In this document: positions 10,798-19,523 of the stretch, in pieces
Numbering within the stretch: position 1 is the stretch's first letter
How the letters are laid out: every line of letters starts with the position of its first letter
Origin: Aphanomyces cochlioides
Taxonomy: Eukaryota; Oomycota; Saprolegniomycetes; Saprolegniales; Verrucalvaceae
Assembly (NCBI GenBank): GCA_019828595.1
Contig: JAHQRK010000001.1
Coordinates: forward strand, 248,001 to 312,000
Length of the DNA: 64,000 nt
Direction of reading: 5' to 3'
Program-made: the position numbers and the translations under genes
Notes under the pieces: generated by a model
The model's database searches: none
What the model saw: only the letters and a program-made list of their open reading frames with translations
Told to the model about the DNA's origin: nothing

Positions 10798-11829
10798 TTA
10801 GGCTTGTTGCGATGGCTTGAAGGCAATCTTGTTATCGCTCATGTTGGCAGTGTAGTCGTGGAAAGCAGCGACAGCTTGCTCCAATGGGTAGGTCTTGTTG
10901 ATCGTGGTCTTGAAAGACGTGTTGAGACCAGCAACGACTTGCTTGATCATGGCGAACTTGCCAGCAGGGTCCTTCTTGCCCAAGTACTTCACGAGCCAGA
11001 AGCCATTGACCTTCTTGTCTTCAAAGATAAGGCTGAGAGGGCTGACACCAGACACGGCTTGGCCAGAAAGACCACCGTACACTTGGACTTCTGAACCGTT
11101 GGGCATGTTGGCCAGAAGCTCACCAGCGAGGCTACCGGCAACGGCGTCGAAAGCGAGGGTGGCTTCCAAAGTCTTGGCCAAATCCTTTAACTTGCCCTTC
11201 CATTCTACATCAGAAGTGTCGACAACGTATTCTGCACCGACAGCTTGGAGAGCTTGCACTTGTTCAGGACGGCGGACGACCGCGATCACTTGGACACCGC
11301 GGTCCTTGGCGTGTTGAACGAGCATCTTGCCGAGGGCCGAAGCACCAGCAGTGTGGACGATGGTCTTGGCGCCACGTTCGAGGGCAATTTCAACAAAAGC
11401 CACGACGGTGAGAGGGTTGACAAAGATGGAGCATCCGCCTTCGAAGGAGACATCGTCAGGGAGGGGGACGCATTCAGCGCCGTTCACGACCACATATTCC
11501 GCCCAGATGCCCTTGTTGAGGAAGATACCGACGCGTTGACCGACCTTGACAGCTGGGCCGTTTGTGGCGACAACGGTACCGCTGCCTTCCGTGCCGAGGG
11601 TCGTAGGCAAGGGGCTTTGGGCAGCACTGTTGTACGATCCGGTGATGATGCTCAAGTTGGAAGGGTTGATTGGGCTGCACTCGACCTTGACAAGAGCTTC
11701 GCCTTCTTTGAGTTCAGGCACATCAACTTCACGCACTTCGAAGCACGAGTTGATGTCTTCTTGCGTAAAGCTCGCGACTTTCTTGACGAGGAAGAGTGCG
11801 CGCATCTTGGTTGGGACAGCAGTGGCCAT
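10798..11829 (-). CDS. NAD(P)H:quinone oxidoreductase-like MDR enzyme, copy 1
   Basis: An intronless 343-aa frame from ATG 11829. It has the medium-chain dehydrogenase/reductase layout: N-terminal GroES-like domain (CSPINPSNLSIITG, LGTEGSGTVVA), then a Rossmann domain (IVHTAGASALGKMLVQHAK, VIAVVRRPEQ) with the nucleotide-binding glycine-alanine turn. The catalytic and structural zinc ligands of alcohol dehydrogenases are absent, so it belongs with the zinc-independent quinone reductase/enoyl reductase branch; reduction of quinones or reactive enones with NADPH in the cytosol is the likely role. It is one of three paralogues in 4.3 kb. Positions 11144-11499 are identical to 14397-14752 of copy 3. 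The 5' flank is also shared with copy 3 for about 50 bp upstream of the ATG, so proximal regulation is probably common. Confidence 0.85.
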   Translation of the reverse strand: MATAVPTKMRALFLVKKVASFTQEDINSCFEVREVDVPELKEGEALVKVECSPINPSNLSIITGSYNSAAQSPLPTTLGTEGSGTVVATNGPAVKVGQRVGIFLNKGIWAEYVVVNGAECVPLPDDVSFEGGCSIFVNPLTVVAFVEIALERGAKTIVHTAGASALGKMLVQHAKDRGVQVIAVVRRPEQVQALQAVGAEYVVDTSDVEWKGKLKDLAKTLEATLAFDAVAGSLAGELLANMPNGSEVQVYGGLSGQAVSGVSPLSLIFEDKKVNGFWLVKYLGKKDPAGKFAMIKQVVAGLNTSFKTTINKTYPLEQAVAAFHDYTANMSDNKIAFKPSQQA

Positions 11830-11950
11830 TGTGGTTTGCGATGAAATTTGAATAATGAGAGACTTCGGGGGAATCTCCCCAAGATTACCACGATGCGATT
11901 ACGACATCCGTCAACTTCTCAGTCCAAAGAGGAAGTGAAGAGGAACCAAA

Positions 11951-11973
11951 TTCACAGGTACAGTACCTGTGAA
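11951..11973. repeat. Palindrome with 10-bp arms flanking pogo-type element
   Basis: TTCACAGGTA and its exact reverse complement separated by CAG. It lies just outside the left end of the 11982-12453 element and shares the core GGTACAGTACC with the interrupted palindrome at that element's insertion site. Confidence 0.7.
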
Positions 11974-11981
11974 TATGAGTA

Positions 11982-12453
11982 CAGTGCTCCCTCAGTTTTT
12001 GCTCTTGCCCCAAAATATAAATTCTAAAAGGTTATATTTGAAGTTGAAACATGCATTTATAGAGTTACTTTGTGGTCCACTGAAACACATCAGTTCAAGA
12101 GCTCGTGCAACCAATGCCCAGGCGTAATTGTGGGAACGACCGCCTGAACGATGGACCTTGTACGAGGGGTGATGCCCGTATGCCCCCAGCAGTTTCGAAT
12201 TGTCGCATCCGTAACGTCGTTCCAAGCTCCTGTTGACCATTCCATCGCCGTCAAGACATCAACCGCAAAGCTGTTCCTCGCCTCAACGTTCTCGTTCTTC
12301 TCGATCACGTTGATCGCATGGTCCATGCACAATAGACCATTGAATTCAAATTTTGAATCGACTTCAAATGCATCATGAAATTTTATATGAGTATAAAGTT
12401 TAGTTTATACAGGAATATTCATTTATAAGGGGAGCAAAACTGAGGGAGCACTG
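11982..12453. mobile_element. Internally deleted pogo/Tigger-type element with TIRs and TA target duplication
   Basis: The ends are inverted repeats: CAGTGCTCCCTCAGTTTT at the left and its complement at the right, about 22 bp with one indel, each flanked by TA. That is the structure of Tc1/mariner superfamily elements of the pogo type. The 472-bp interior contains only the C-terminal part of a Tigger-like transposase on the minus strand, so the element is non-autonomous. Removing the element with one TA restores a palindrome with 15-bp arms at the target, which supports the boundaries. Confidence 0.8.
12090..12332 (-). pseudogene. Tigger/pogo transposase C-terminal fragment
   Basis: About 80 aa including VDVLTAMEWSTGAWNDVTDA and IRNCWGHTGI. 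This aligns with the C-terminus of the intact transposase at 16145-17407 (VDVVTAMEWATAAWEHVTDR, ISNCWKHT). The DDE catalytic core and DNA-binding domain are missing, so no transposase activity is possible from this copy. Confidence 0.7.
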
Positions 12454-12474
12454 TACAGTACCTGAGGTACTGTA
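12454..12474. repeat. Palindrome at the right edge of the pogo-type element
   Basis: TACAGTACCT and its exact reverse complement around a single G. It is the right part of a longer palindrome interrupted by the 11982-12453 insertion: joining the left flank ATGAG-TA to this side gives arms of 15 bp. Confidence 0.75.
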
Positions 12475-12788
12475 CTCATTTAAGGCACATTAGCCCAAAA
12501 ATCCGGTTGAGACAATTTGATTCGGATGAAAACGCAAAGTGCACCACATAATGAAACCAGCTGAAGATCCATGCCAACTCCATATGGACGCGGGTACTGC
12601 ACGAAATTGTCCAAGCTAATTTGTATAGCTCATGACGCTCGAACTCTTTGTGATCGATGCGGTGAGAGGTTCGCAATGGACAAACTTTGGTCGAGGGGGA
12701 TGGCACGAAAGATGGGTGCCGTCAGTTTACGCATTGCGTGCTTGGATTGGGCAATCCATAAACGCGTGTCTAAGCTGAAATTACAACA

Positions 12789-13820
12789 ATGTCCTCCTCC
12801 GTCCCTGCCAAGATGCGCGCCCTTGTCCAAGTGAAGAAAGTCTCGAGCTTCAAGCAAGAAGATATCAACTCGTGCTTTGAAGTGCGTGAAGTTGATGTGC
12901 CTGAATTGAAGGATGGCGAAGCCCTTGTCAAGATCGAATGCAGCCCAATCAATCCTTCCAACTTGAGCATCATTACCAGATCGTACAACCGTGCTGCCCA
13001 AAGTCCATTGCCTTCTCTTCTCGGCACGGAAGGCAGCGGTGTTGTGGTCGCTACCAAGAGCGACGCAGTCAAGATCGGCCAACGCGTTGCCATCCTCAAA
13101 GACCAAGGAATCTGGGCCGAGTATGCCGCTCTGCCTGGTATTTCCTGCGTTGGCCTCCCCGACGATGTTACGTTTGAAGGTGGATGCTCTCTCTTCGTCA
13201 ATCCCCTGACTGCAGTCGCCTTTGTGGATATCGCTCTCGCCCGTGGCGCCAAGACTATTGTCCACACTGCTGGTGCTTCGGCTCTTGGAAAGATGCTCGT
13301 CCAACATGCCAAAGAACGTGGTGTCAACGTTCTTGCCGTCGTTCGCCGACCGGAACAAGTTCAAGCCCTCCAAGCCCTTGGCGCTGAGTACATTGTGGAC
13401 ACCTCTGAAGCCAATTGGAAGGTCAAATTCAAGGAACTCGCCACAACATTGGAAGCGACGTTGGGCTTTGACGCCGTCTCCGGTGGATTGACGGGTGATA
13501 TTTTGTCCAACATGCCCAATGGCTCTGAGGTGCAAGTCTACGGTGGTCTTTCTGGCCATCCTGTGTCCGGCGTCAACACTCTTGGCCTCATCTTCGAAGG
13601 CAAGAAGGTCTCCGGCTTTTGGCTCGTCAAATACTTGGGTGCACTCGAAATTCCCGCCAAGATTGGCATGATTCGCCAAGTCACTGCTGGCTTGAACAAA
13701 GCTTTCAAGACCGTCGTCAACAAGTCGTATTCTCTCGAGGAAGCTGTGACTGCATTCCACGACTACACTGGCAACATGAGTGACAATAAGATTGCATTTA
13801 AGCCCTCGCAACGCGCTTAA
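12789..13820 (+). CDS. NAD(P)H:quinone oxidoreductase-like MDR enzyme, copy 2
   Basis: An intronless 343-aa frame from ATG 12789, same length and domain order as copies 1 and 3: GroES-like N-terminal half with CSPINPSNLSIITR and a Rossmann half with IVHTAGASALGKMLVQHAKE. No zinc ligands. It is the most diverged of the three and lies on the opposite strand, divergent from copy 1 and convergent with copy 3. It takes no part in the copy 1/copy 3 identical tract. A 393-aa open frame exists on the opposite strand (12630-13811); it is a composition artefact. About 30 bp after the stop lies a 75-bp stretch copied from the ABCA gene. Confidence 0.85.
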   Translation: MSSSVPAKMRALVQVKKVSSFKQEDINSCFEVREVDVPELKDGEALVKIECSPINPSNLSIITRSYNRAAQSPLPSLLGTEGSGVVVATKSDAVKIGQRVAILKDQGIWAEYAALPGISCVGLPDDVTFEGGCSLFVNPLTAVAFVDIALARGAKTIVHTAGASALGKMLVQHAKERGVNVLAVVRRPEQVQALQALGAEYIVDTSEANWKVKFKELATTLEATLGFDAVSGGLTGDILSNMPNGSEVQVYGGLSGHPVSGVNTLGLIFEGKKVSGFWLVKYLGALEIPAKIGMIRQVTAGLNKAFKTVVNKSYSLEEAVTAFHDYTGNMSDNKIAFKPSQRA

Positions 13821-13851
13821 TCTTCAAAATCCAATTACTTTGATCCTTTCT

Positions 13852-13926
13852 TGAGAAGGGAAGCCAGCATTTTACCTGGCTCCAACGAATTTGCAGCGCT
13901 GTTTCCAATGAAATAAACGATGAAAA
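13852..13926. other. 75-bp fragment copied from the ABCA transporter gene
   Basis: The plus strand from GAGAAGGGAAGCCAGCATTT onward matches 36066-36140 of the ABCA gene with about seven substitutions. In the ABCA gene that segment encodes, on the minus strand, part of a transmembrane stretch ([20 protein letters not shown]). Here it lies in the 3' flank of copy 2 of the oxidoreductase, antisense to it, with no open context. It is a small captured genomic fragment. Confidence 0.7.
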
Positions 13927-14050
13927 CAGCTCTGAGAGGACTATCCGAGATGAAGGACGAAGAGGTCTTTACGAGAGGAGACATCATTTTAGTACGGTAG
14001 ATAAGTCAGCCATTAGAGTTCATTTTCAACAGCAATGGCAAGGTAATTGT

Positions 14051-15082
14051 TTAGGCTTGCTGCGATGGCTTGAAGGCAATCTTGTTGTCGCTCATCTTGG
14101 CAGTGTAGTCGTGGAAAGCAGCGACGGCTTGCTCCAATGGGTAGGTCTTGTTGATCGTGGTCTTGAAAGACGTGTTTAGACCAGCAACGACTTGCTTGAT
14201 CATGGCGAGCTTGCCAGCATGGTCCTTCTTGCGCAAGTACGGGTCGAGCCAGAAGCCAGAGACCTTCTTCTCTTCGAAAGCAAGGCTGAAAAGGCTGATA
14301 CCAACCTCATGTTGGCCAGAAAGACCACCATAGACTTTGACTTCCGAACCGTTGGGCATGTTGGCCAAAATTTCACCGGAAAAGCTACCGCCAACAGCGT
14401 CGAAAGCGAGGGTGGCTTCCAAAGTCTTGGCCAAATCCTTTAACTTGCCCTTCCATTCTACATCAGAAGTGTCGACAACGTATTCTGCACCGACAGCTTG
14501 GAGAGCTTGCACTTGTTCAGGACGGCGGACGACCGCGATCACTTGGACACCGCGGTCCTTGGCGTGTTGAACGAGCATCTTGCCGAGGGCCGAAGCACCA
14601 GCAGTGTGGACGATGGTCTTGGCGCCACGTTCGAGGGCAATTTCAACAAAAGCCACGACGGTGAGAGGGTTGACAAAGATGGAGCATCCGCCTTCGAAGG
14701 AGACATCGTCAGGGAGGGGGACGCATTCAGCGCCGTTCACGACCACATATTCAGCCCAGACACCCTTGTTGAGGAAGATACCGACGCGTTGACCGACCTT
14801 GACAGCTGGGCCGTTTGTGGCGACAACGGTACCGCTGCCTTCAATGCCGAGGGTCCTTGGGAATGGGACTTGGGTAGAGCTGTTGTACGATCCGATGATG
14901 ATGTTCAAGTCGGCAGGATTAATTGGGCTGTATTCGACCTTGACAAGAGCTTCGCTTTCTTTGAGTTCAGGCACATCAACTTCACGCACTTCGAAGCACG
15001 AGTTGATGTCTTCTTGTTGGTAGCTCGCGACTTTCTTGACGTGGAATAGAACGCGCATCTTATTTGGGACAACAGTGGCCAT
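14051..15082 (-). CDS. NAD(P)H:quinone oxidoreductase-like MDR enzyme, copy 3
   Basis: An intronless 343-aa protein if translation starts at the ATG at 15082 (MATVVPNKMRVLF); the frame stays open upstream to 15199, but this start matches the length and leader of the other copies. Domain layout as in copy 1, with CSPINP changed to YSPINPADLNIII. The segment encoding residues about 110-228 is identical to copy 1 at the DNA level (14397-14752), while both flanks differ by many substitutions, as expected after gene conversion. The 5' flank shared with copy 1 (GTTTGCGATGAAATTTGAAT and onward) suggests the duplication carried the proximal promoter. Confidence 0.85.
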   Translation of the reverse strand: MATVVPNKMRVLFHVKKVASYQQEDINSCFEVREVDVPELKESEALVKVEYSPINPADLNIIIGSYNSSTQVPFPRTLGIEGSGTVVATNGPAVKVGQRVGIFLNKGVWAEYVVVNGAECVPLPDDVSFEGGCSIFVNPLTVVAFVEIALERGAKTIVHTAGASALGKMLVQHAKDRGVQVIAVVRRPEQVQALQAVGAEYVVDTSDVEWKGKLKDLAKTLEATLAFDAVGGSFSGEILANMPNGSEVKVYGGLSGQHEVGISLFSLAFEEKKVSGFWLDPYLRKKDHAGKLAMIKQVVAGLNTSFKTTINKTYPLEQAVAAFHDYTAKMSDNKIAFKPSQQA

Positions 15083-15627
15083 TGTGGTTTGCGATGAAAT
15101 TTGAATAATGAGAGACTTCGGGGGAATTGATGATGATGCGATTACGACTCTCGTCGATGCCGTGTTCGACTTGTCAAGGTACAGTGTATTCTCATTCAAA
15201 ACAGGATGTTTGCATCAAATGCACTGTACGTCTGGAACGAAATTCACGAGCAGAGCAATTCCCTCATAAGGGAATGTCGCTATCTGGAGATAACAGGAAT
15301 TTCCTTTGCCGCCAATACAAACCCCAGAACCAGCTTTCGCATCACTTCCAGCACTGCGGTGCTGGCGTCGGTTCTAGTGTCAACGGTGGTGTCCATGTTG
15401 GCGTAGGGCAATGCCAAAAAATATTATCCGGATAATTATCCGGATCAACACAGAAATGCGCTTTCAACATCACTTGGTGACCTTTTGGAAGGAATACACA
15501 GTCGCCCCGATTAAAAAATATACCATCTACGACTTACCTTGTCAACCACGTTTGGTGCGACCACTGGCTTCACGTTGAATGGCCATGCCCTGCATCCATG
15601 TCGCGTTTGCGCTAATATTAATAGTTA
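15083..15627. other. Intergenic region with CCGGAT palindrome
   Basis: Holds the promoter side of oxidoreductase copy 3. The only notable structure is a perfect 20-bp palindrome at 15426-15445. A minus-strand frame of 44 codons near 15275-15406 (starts MDTTVDTRTDAST) is open but too short to call. Confidence 0.5.
15426..15445. repeat. 20-bp perfect palindrome ATCCGGATAA/TTATCCGGAT
   Basis: Same CCGGAT core as the palindromes at 6844, 19049 and 59347, here with the half-sites inverted around AATT. It lies 344 bp upstream of the oxidoreductase copy 3 start. Confidence 0.75.
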
Positions 15628-15897
15628 GGGCCTGTTTGGTTCCAGTGAAAATTTCATGAAATTTGCTACTTTTCAATAAAACTTGCAGTTTTGTCATATG
15701 TTCGAATTTTTCGGCGTGTTTGGATTTGTCAATTTTTGGTCATTTCAGAGTCCTATTTCATGAAAAGTCAGACCTGTATAATTGTAATGACATTTTGTCC
15801 AAATATAATTGTAATGACATTTTGTACCAACATTCTGCGACATTTGTCATTTTATGAAATTTCACAGAAACAAAGTTCACAGTCACCAAACAGGCCC
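15628..15897. mobile_element. Tourist-like (PIF/Harbinger) MITE
   Basis: A 270-bp element with terminal inverted repeats GGGCCTGTTTGGT and its complement, flanked on both sides by TTA, the three-base target duplication of PIF/Harbinger elements. A second inner inverted repeat (GTGAAATTTCAT type) extends the hairpin. The interior has two tandem copies of a roughly 27-bp unit beginning TATAATTGTAATGACATTTT (15777-15834). There is no coding capacity. The terminal sequence closely resembles that of plant Tourist MITEs. Confidence 0.85.
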
Positions 15898-15919
15898 TTA
15901 TTTTACTGCTCTTGGTGTA

Positions 15920-17533
15920 CAGATGTCCTTCAAAATAGTGATATCAAATTTTACAATTTCGGATATAAATTTTTACAGTATCCATTTTCGGCGGGTTTCT
16001 GTCGATTTCGCCAGGGGTTGGCATTTCAAAAGTGTGAAATAATACTACTCCCCGATTGGAAGCAACCCTAACCCTACACATACAAAAATCAAGTACAATC
16101 CTTGCGACTGGAACTCCCCTTAATACTAAACACAAGTATAAACATCAGATATTACATTCATGAAACCTATCTATCAATTCATGCAATTCCTCATCTAAGA
16201 TTTGCGTATGTTTCCAGCAGTTTGAGATTGTCCTGTCCGTTACATGCTCCCAAGCAGCAGTCGCCCATTCCATTGCAGTCACCACGTCGACGTGGTGAAT
16301 CTTTTCTATCGCCTTCTTCATTTCGTCGTTCGCCAGTTCGTGCTCACGTCGTAAGAGCTCGTCAAATTTATCGACAGCATATTTTGTCTTCACCTGCATA
16401 ATCTTGGACTTGAATGAGTGGATTACGCCAGCATCTTGGGGTTGCAGGTGAGTTGTCGTATTCGGGGGAAGCATTTCAACACAAACATTCGACAAAGCTT
16501 CGTCGAATCTATGCGATGACACATTGTCCAAAAGCAGAAGCACGTGTCTTCCTTGTCTCTTCATTTCATCATTCAATGACGTAATCCAAGCAGCGAAAAC
16601 GTTTCCCGTCATCCATCCCTTTTTTGATGACGTGTAACATGACGAGACGTCCACACTTGTATCTCTTGAGAAACACCTCGGACGTTGAGCTTGCTCAATG
16701 AAGAGAAGCGGCGGTCTTGCTTTTCCGGTAGCATCGCTCGTTATAGCCACGGTTATTCGCTTCTTCACATCTTTACGCCCACGTATGCTTTTTCTTGAAA
16801 TCGTCGTTTTGGGAGTAGAGCAATAGAAATAGGCAGTTTCGTCCATGTTCAATATGTTCTGCTTGGAGTAGTTTGCTGTCACTTCTTGCAAACGTCGTCG
16901 ACCAGTTTCAACAGCAGCATCATTTGCAGGTGCGGCCTCACCATGAAGATGCCGCATCTTCAAATCATGTCGCTGTTGGAATCGGTAGAGCCAGCCCTTC
17001 GAAAACTGAGCGCTTGAGAGACGGCTCTCTTGACGTGCGTTTGGACTCAGGCCCGCCAATATACGCGTCCGAATTTGGTCTGCCTTGTACCGCAGCATTT
17101 CGCCAGTGACTACTGGAACTTCGTACGTTTCAGCTTTTGATATCCACGTCATCAGTTCTGCTTCGACTTCGGGGTAGAAACCCTTGTGGCATGACCGACG
17201 ACTTGGTGCAAGTTCCTTCGGCAGCTCATTCTTGAGAATCGTCACTACAGTGGATTGGGCTTGTGGGCATGGCAGTCCGAAGTTCTTCATAGCCCAGCCA
17301 GCCAGACTACGCTGAGTCATATGGCCATTGGCTCTGTAATAGAGCAACATGGCTTCTTTTTGCTCCTTGCTCAGGCGTAGACGTCGTGGATTCTCTTGAA
17401 CCTGCATGGTGTGATGGGTGATTGATAACCATCACCTCAAAACTCTATAAAAAAATATCTATAATTGGCCATAAATATATTATCTTTCAGAAATATTAAG
17501 TTTTGGTGTTATCACTATTTTGAAGGACGACTG
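15920..17533 (-). mobile_element. Complete pogo/Tigger DNA transposon
   Basis: Terminal inverted repeats start CAG-TCCTTCAAAATAGTGATA (left from 15920; complement ending at 17533) with two mismatches near the tips, and each end abuts TA, the target duplication of this superfamily. Total length 1614 bp, with one intact transposase frame on the minus strand occupying most of the interior. All parts needed for an autonomous element appear present. Confidence 0.85.
16145..17407 (-). CDS. pogo/Tigger-like DDE transposase
   Basis: A 420-aa intronless frame from ATG 17407. The N-terminal 55 residues form a helix-turn-helix (LSKEQKEAMLLYYRANGHMT), followed by a CENP-B/Tc5-type DNA-binding region (SSAQFSKGWLYRFQQRHDLK near residue 130-150). 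The DDE-1 nuclease core follows: first Asp in NMDETAYFY, second in VLLLLDNVSSH, third in HLQPQDAGVI. The enzyme would cut and paste its own element by binding the inverted repeats. Length and motif order are normal for the family and no lesion is visible, so this copy may be active. A related fragment sits in the 11982-12453 element, which has different termini. Confidence 0.88.
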   Translation of the reverse strand: MQVQENPRRLRLSKEQKEAMLLYYRANGHMTQRSLAGWAMKNFGLPCPQAQSTVVTILKNELPKELAPSRRSCHKGFYPEVEAELMTWISKAETYEVPVVTGEMLRYKADQIRTRILAGLSPNARQESRLSSAQFSKGWLYRFQQRHDLKMRHLHGEAAPANDAAVETGRRRLQEVTANYSKQNILNMDETAYFYCSTPKTTISRKSIRGRKDVKKRITVAITSDATGKARPPLLFIEQAQRPRCFSRDTSVDVSSCYTSSKKGWMTGNVFAAWITSLNDEMKRQGRHVLLLLDNVSSHRFDEALSNVCVEMLPPNTTTHLQPQDAGVIHSFKSKIMQVKTKYAVDKFDELLRREHELANDEMKKAIEKIHHVDVVTAMEWATAAWEHVTDRTISNCWKHTQILDEELHELIDRFHECNI

Positions 17534-17570
17534 TACAATGTAGATGATTGAGTAAAAGAATGAATGAATC

Positions 17571-17710
17571 TGATTGGTTCAAATTTAAACATTTTGATTG
17601 GCTGAAAAATGACAAGTCCTTTGATTGGCTAAAACTATGAAAGAAATCTGATTGGCTAAAAACATGAACAAACCTGAATGGCTGGTAAATGCCCCCAGTC
17701 AGGGGCATTT
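17571..17710. promoter_or_regulatory. CCAAT-box array and GC-rich stem-loop
   Basis: GATTGGCT or a one-base variant occurs five times, at 17572, 17595, 17623, 17650 and 17676, at steps of 23-28 bp; its complement is AGCCAAT, the CCAAT-box core. Immediately after, AAATGCCCC (17687-17695) and GGGGCATTT (17702-17710) form a 9-bp stem with a six-base loop. The array lies between the pogo element and the MULE-like reading frame. It may be a tandem minisatellite or an NF-Y-type promoter; function is inferred. Confidence 0.45.
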
Positions 17711-17739
17711 TGGAACACCTGATGAGTTTGGGACACCTG

Positions 17740-18681
17740 ATGCGCTCCAGAGAACACGACGAGGTCTGCCAAATTCGATGCACACTCTGTGGACTATTGC
17801 GACACTGGTCGTCATTCATGGATGAAACAACGACCATCCCTTACAACTCCTGTTTACTGTGCAGGATCAAGCGAGGACGGCCAGCACATGGTTCCTCATT
17901 GTACGATCCTATAATACGCTTCGTTCCTCGTGATTTTGAGAGTTTCCGAGAATTCGATATCAACCTGAAGCAATTTGTTCTGGACCACAGTGGTTACACC
18001 ATTTTTCTCATGTGCTTACACGTCGAAGAACTCACAATGAGGTCACCAGAAGAGCGACAACGTGTATTTGACCGCGTACAGAAAGCTTTTGCAGACGCAT
18101 TTGACTACAAGTTCAGATACAGAGTTGCATATACCAGAGTATAAGACATGACTAGCAATCGCAGAAAAGAGGAGAAGAGGGCTTTTCACAATTCCCACAA
18201 TGCATTTGTAATGCGCTATCAGTGTTCTCAGCGCAGCGACACAAGAGACCGACTTGTTCAAAGCCAGAAACGTTTGGACTTGACTGACCGACCAGCAAAA
18301 CGGAACAAGCTTTCTTTTCAGAGGTATGACTGTTACGGTGAGCTCAATACTGTGCTGTTTGGAAAATGGGTTTTTGTGCGTTTCCGTCATGATGAGAACC
18401 ACGATGGCATTGAACACGCTTCACTCCTCATTCCTCAAGAGGTAATGATGTGCATTTGCATATGTGCTTTGGTATTGGTACACGTGTATCAGTGGGTTGT
18501 CAACGGTACTATATTATCTGTGTGGCATTGTATGTATTCCATTAATACGTTTGCTCATGTTACATGGTATCCATACTGCTGTGGTGCAGGACTTCATTAA
18601 ACAAACAGCAAAGACACACACTCCATCACATGTGTCGCGACTCGTCAGAGAAATCCATTACTTTACAACTGTCATAATTTA
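17740..18681 (+). pseudogene. MULE-type zinc-binding protein remnant, interrupted by one stop
   Basis: From ATG 17740 the frame has CTLCG near residue 15 and, about 25 residues on, CLLCR: a C-x2-C...C-x2-C pair that should bind zinc. It hits TAA at 18142-18144 and then continues in the same frame to a donor near 18441 (GAG|GTAATG). Splicing to GACTTCATTAAACAA after an acceptor near 18590 gives a terminus at 18681. The second part (YDCYGELNTVLFGKWVFVRF then RHDENHDGIEHASLLIPQE) resembles the FLYWCH/WRKY-GCM1-like N-terminal domain of Mutator-like transposases (C-x-G, then H-x4-H). No DDE catalytic domain follows. It is probably a broken or captured MULE N-terminus. Confidence 0.4.
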
Positions 18682-18689
18682 AACAATTC

Positions 18690-19245
18690 ACATACAATTG
18701 TATCGTATAATTTGTACAAGAATTCACGCTATGTCAGCCTCTCGCAGCCACACATTGTCACTTGTTCATAAAACAATTTGTTTTATTTCAACCAAGAAAA
18801 ATTCTGTATTTTATATCCAATCAGAAACGCAAATTCTTGGACCCAACAATCTACACTGTACACCAAGTGCGTAGTTTAACGGAGTCAGCTTCAACTGGCA
18901 AGCTTACTTTCCTATCGTCACACGTTAGTTCACCAAATCCAATACAAAATCTCACCTTTCTTTTGGCTGTCCAAACGGCAAGGTCCAAGCATGCTTCACT
19001 GACGTGTTGGTCCTTTGACTGTATGAGGAAGAAATTCCTTACACCTGTCATCCGGATACTTATCCGGATGATGTTTTTTGGCAATTTTGAGGGTGTTCTG
19101 CCTTTCTCTCATTGCAACAGCGACAATGGGTCCGAACAACAGTGATACTGTTTTAATGAGGGAATTTCTCATCCGTATACGGTACTACAGTATTCCCTTG
19201 AATTAATAGTAGTCGAGAGCATCGAGGGAACCTGATTACAAATGT
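18690..19245. other. Intergenic region with a short unrecognised minus-strand frame
   Basis: A minus-strand frame from about 19040 to 18851 (MTGVRNFFLIQSKDQHVSEA and onward, about 63 aa) looks protein-like but matches no family I know. CATCCGGATA and its complement at 19049-19070 form a near-palindrome with a two-base centre, another member of the CCGGAT set. Nothing else is supported. Confidence 0.35.
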
Positions 19246-19453
19246 ACTGATTTCCCTCTCAGTTTTAAACGGGTGATATTTATCGAGTTTCACAAGTCAT
19301 TTAGTAATTGAATGAATATAAATGTTTAGAGGTGACTCTCACTATCAGCTCTTCCATACTGGATTCAAATTTTTGAAAGTACTCTATATTTTGATAATAT
19401 TAATTTGTAAAAATTATCAATTGTGGGCCGTTTAAAAGTGAGAGGGAAATCAG
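19246..19453. mobile_element. 208-bp TA-flanked MITE
   Basis: Inverted terminal repeats of about 26 bp start CTGATTTCCCTCTCA and end with the complement, one mismatch, with TA at both sides. This is the signature of Tc1/mariner-type miniature elements. The interior is AT-rich and non-coding. Its termini differ from both pogo elements in the window. Confidence 0.75.
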
Positions 19454-19523
19454 TATTCGATTTTCCGCCACAAAAAATCAAAACTTTCAAACATGATACA
19501 TTCAGAAACATGCAATTATCAAA

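Noticed and set aside
12630..13811. 393-aa open frame antisense to oxidoreductase copy 2, and similar ones antisense to copies 1 and 3
   Set aside because: The sense frames carry clear MDR motifs, while the antisense readings are low-complexity mirror translations. They are conserved only because the sense codons are.
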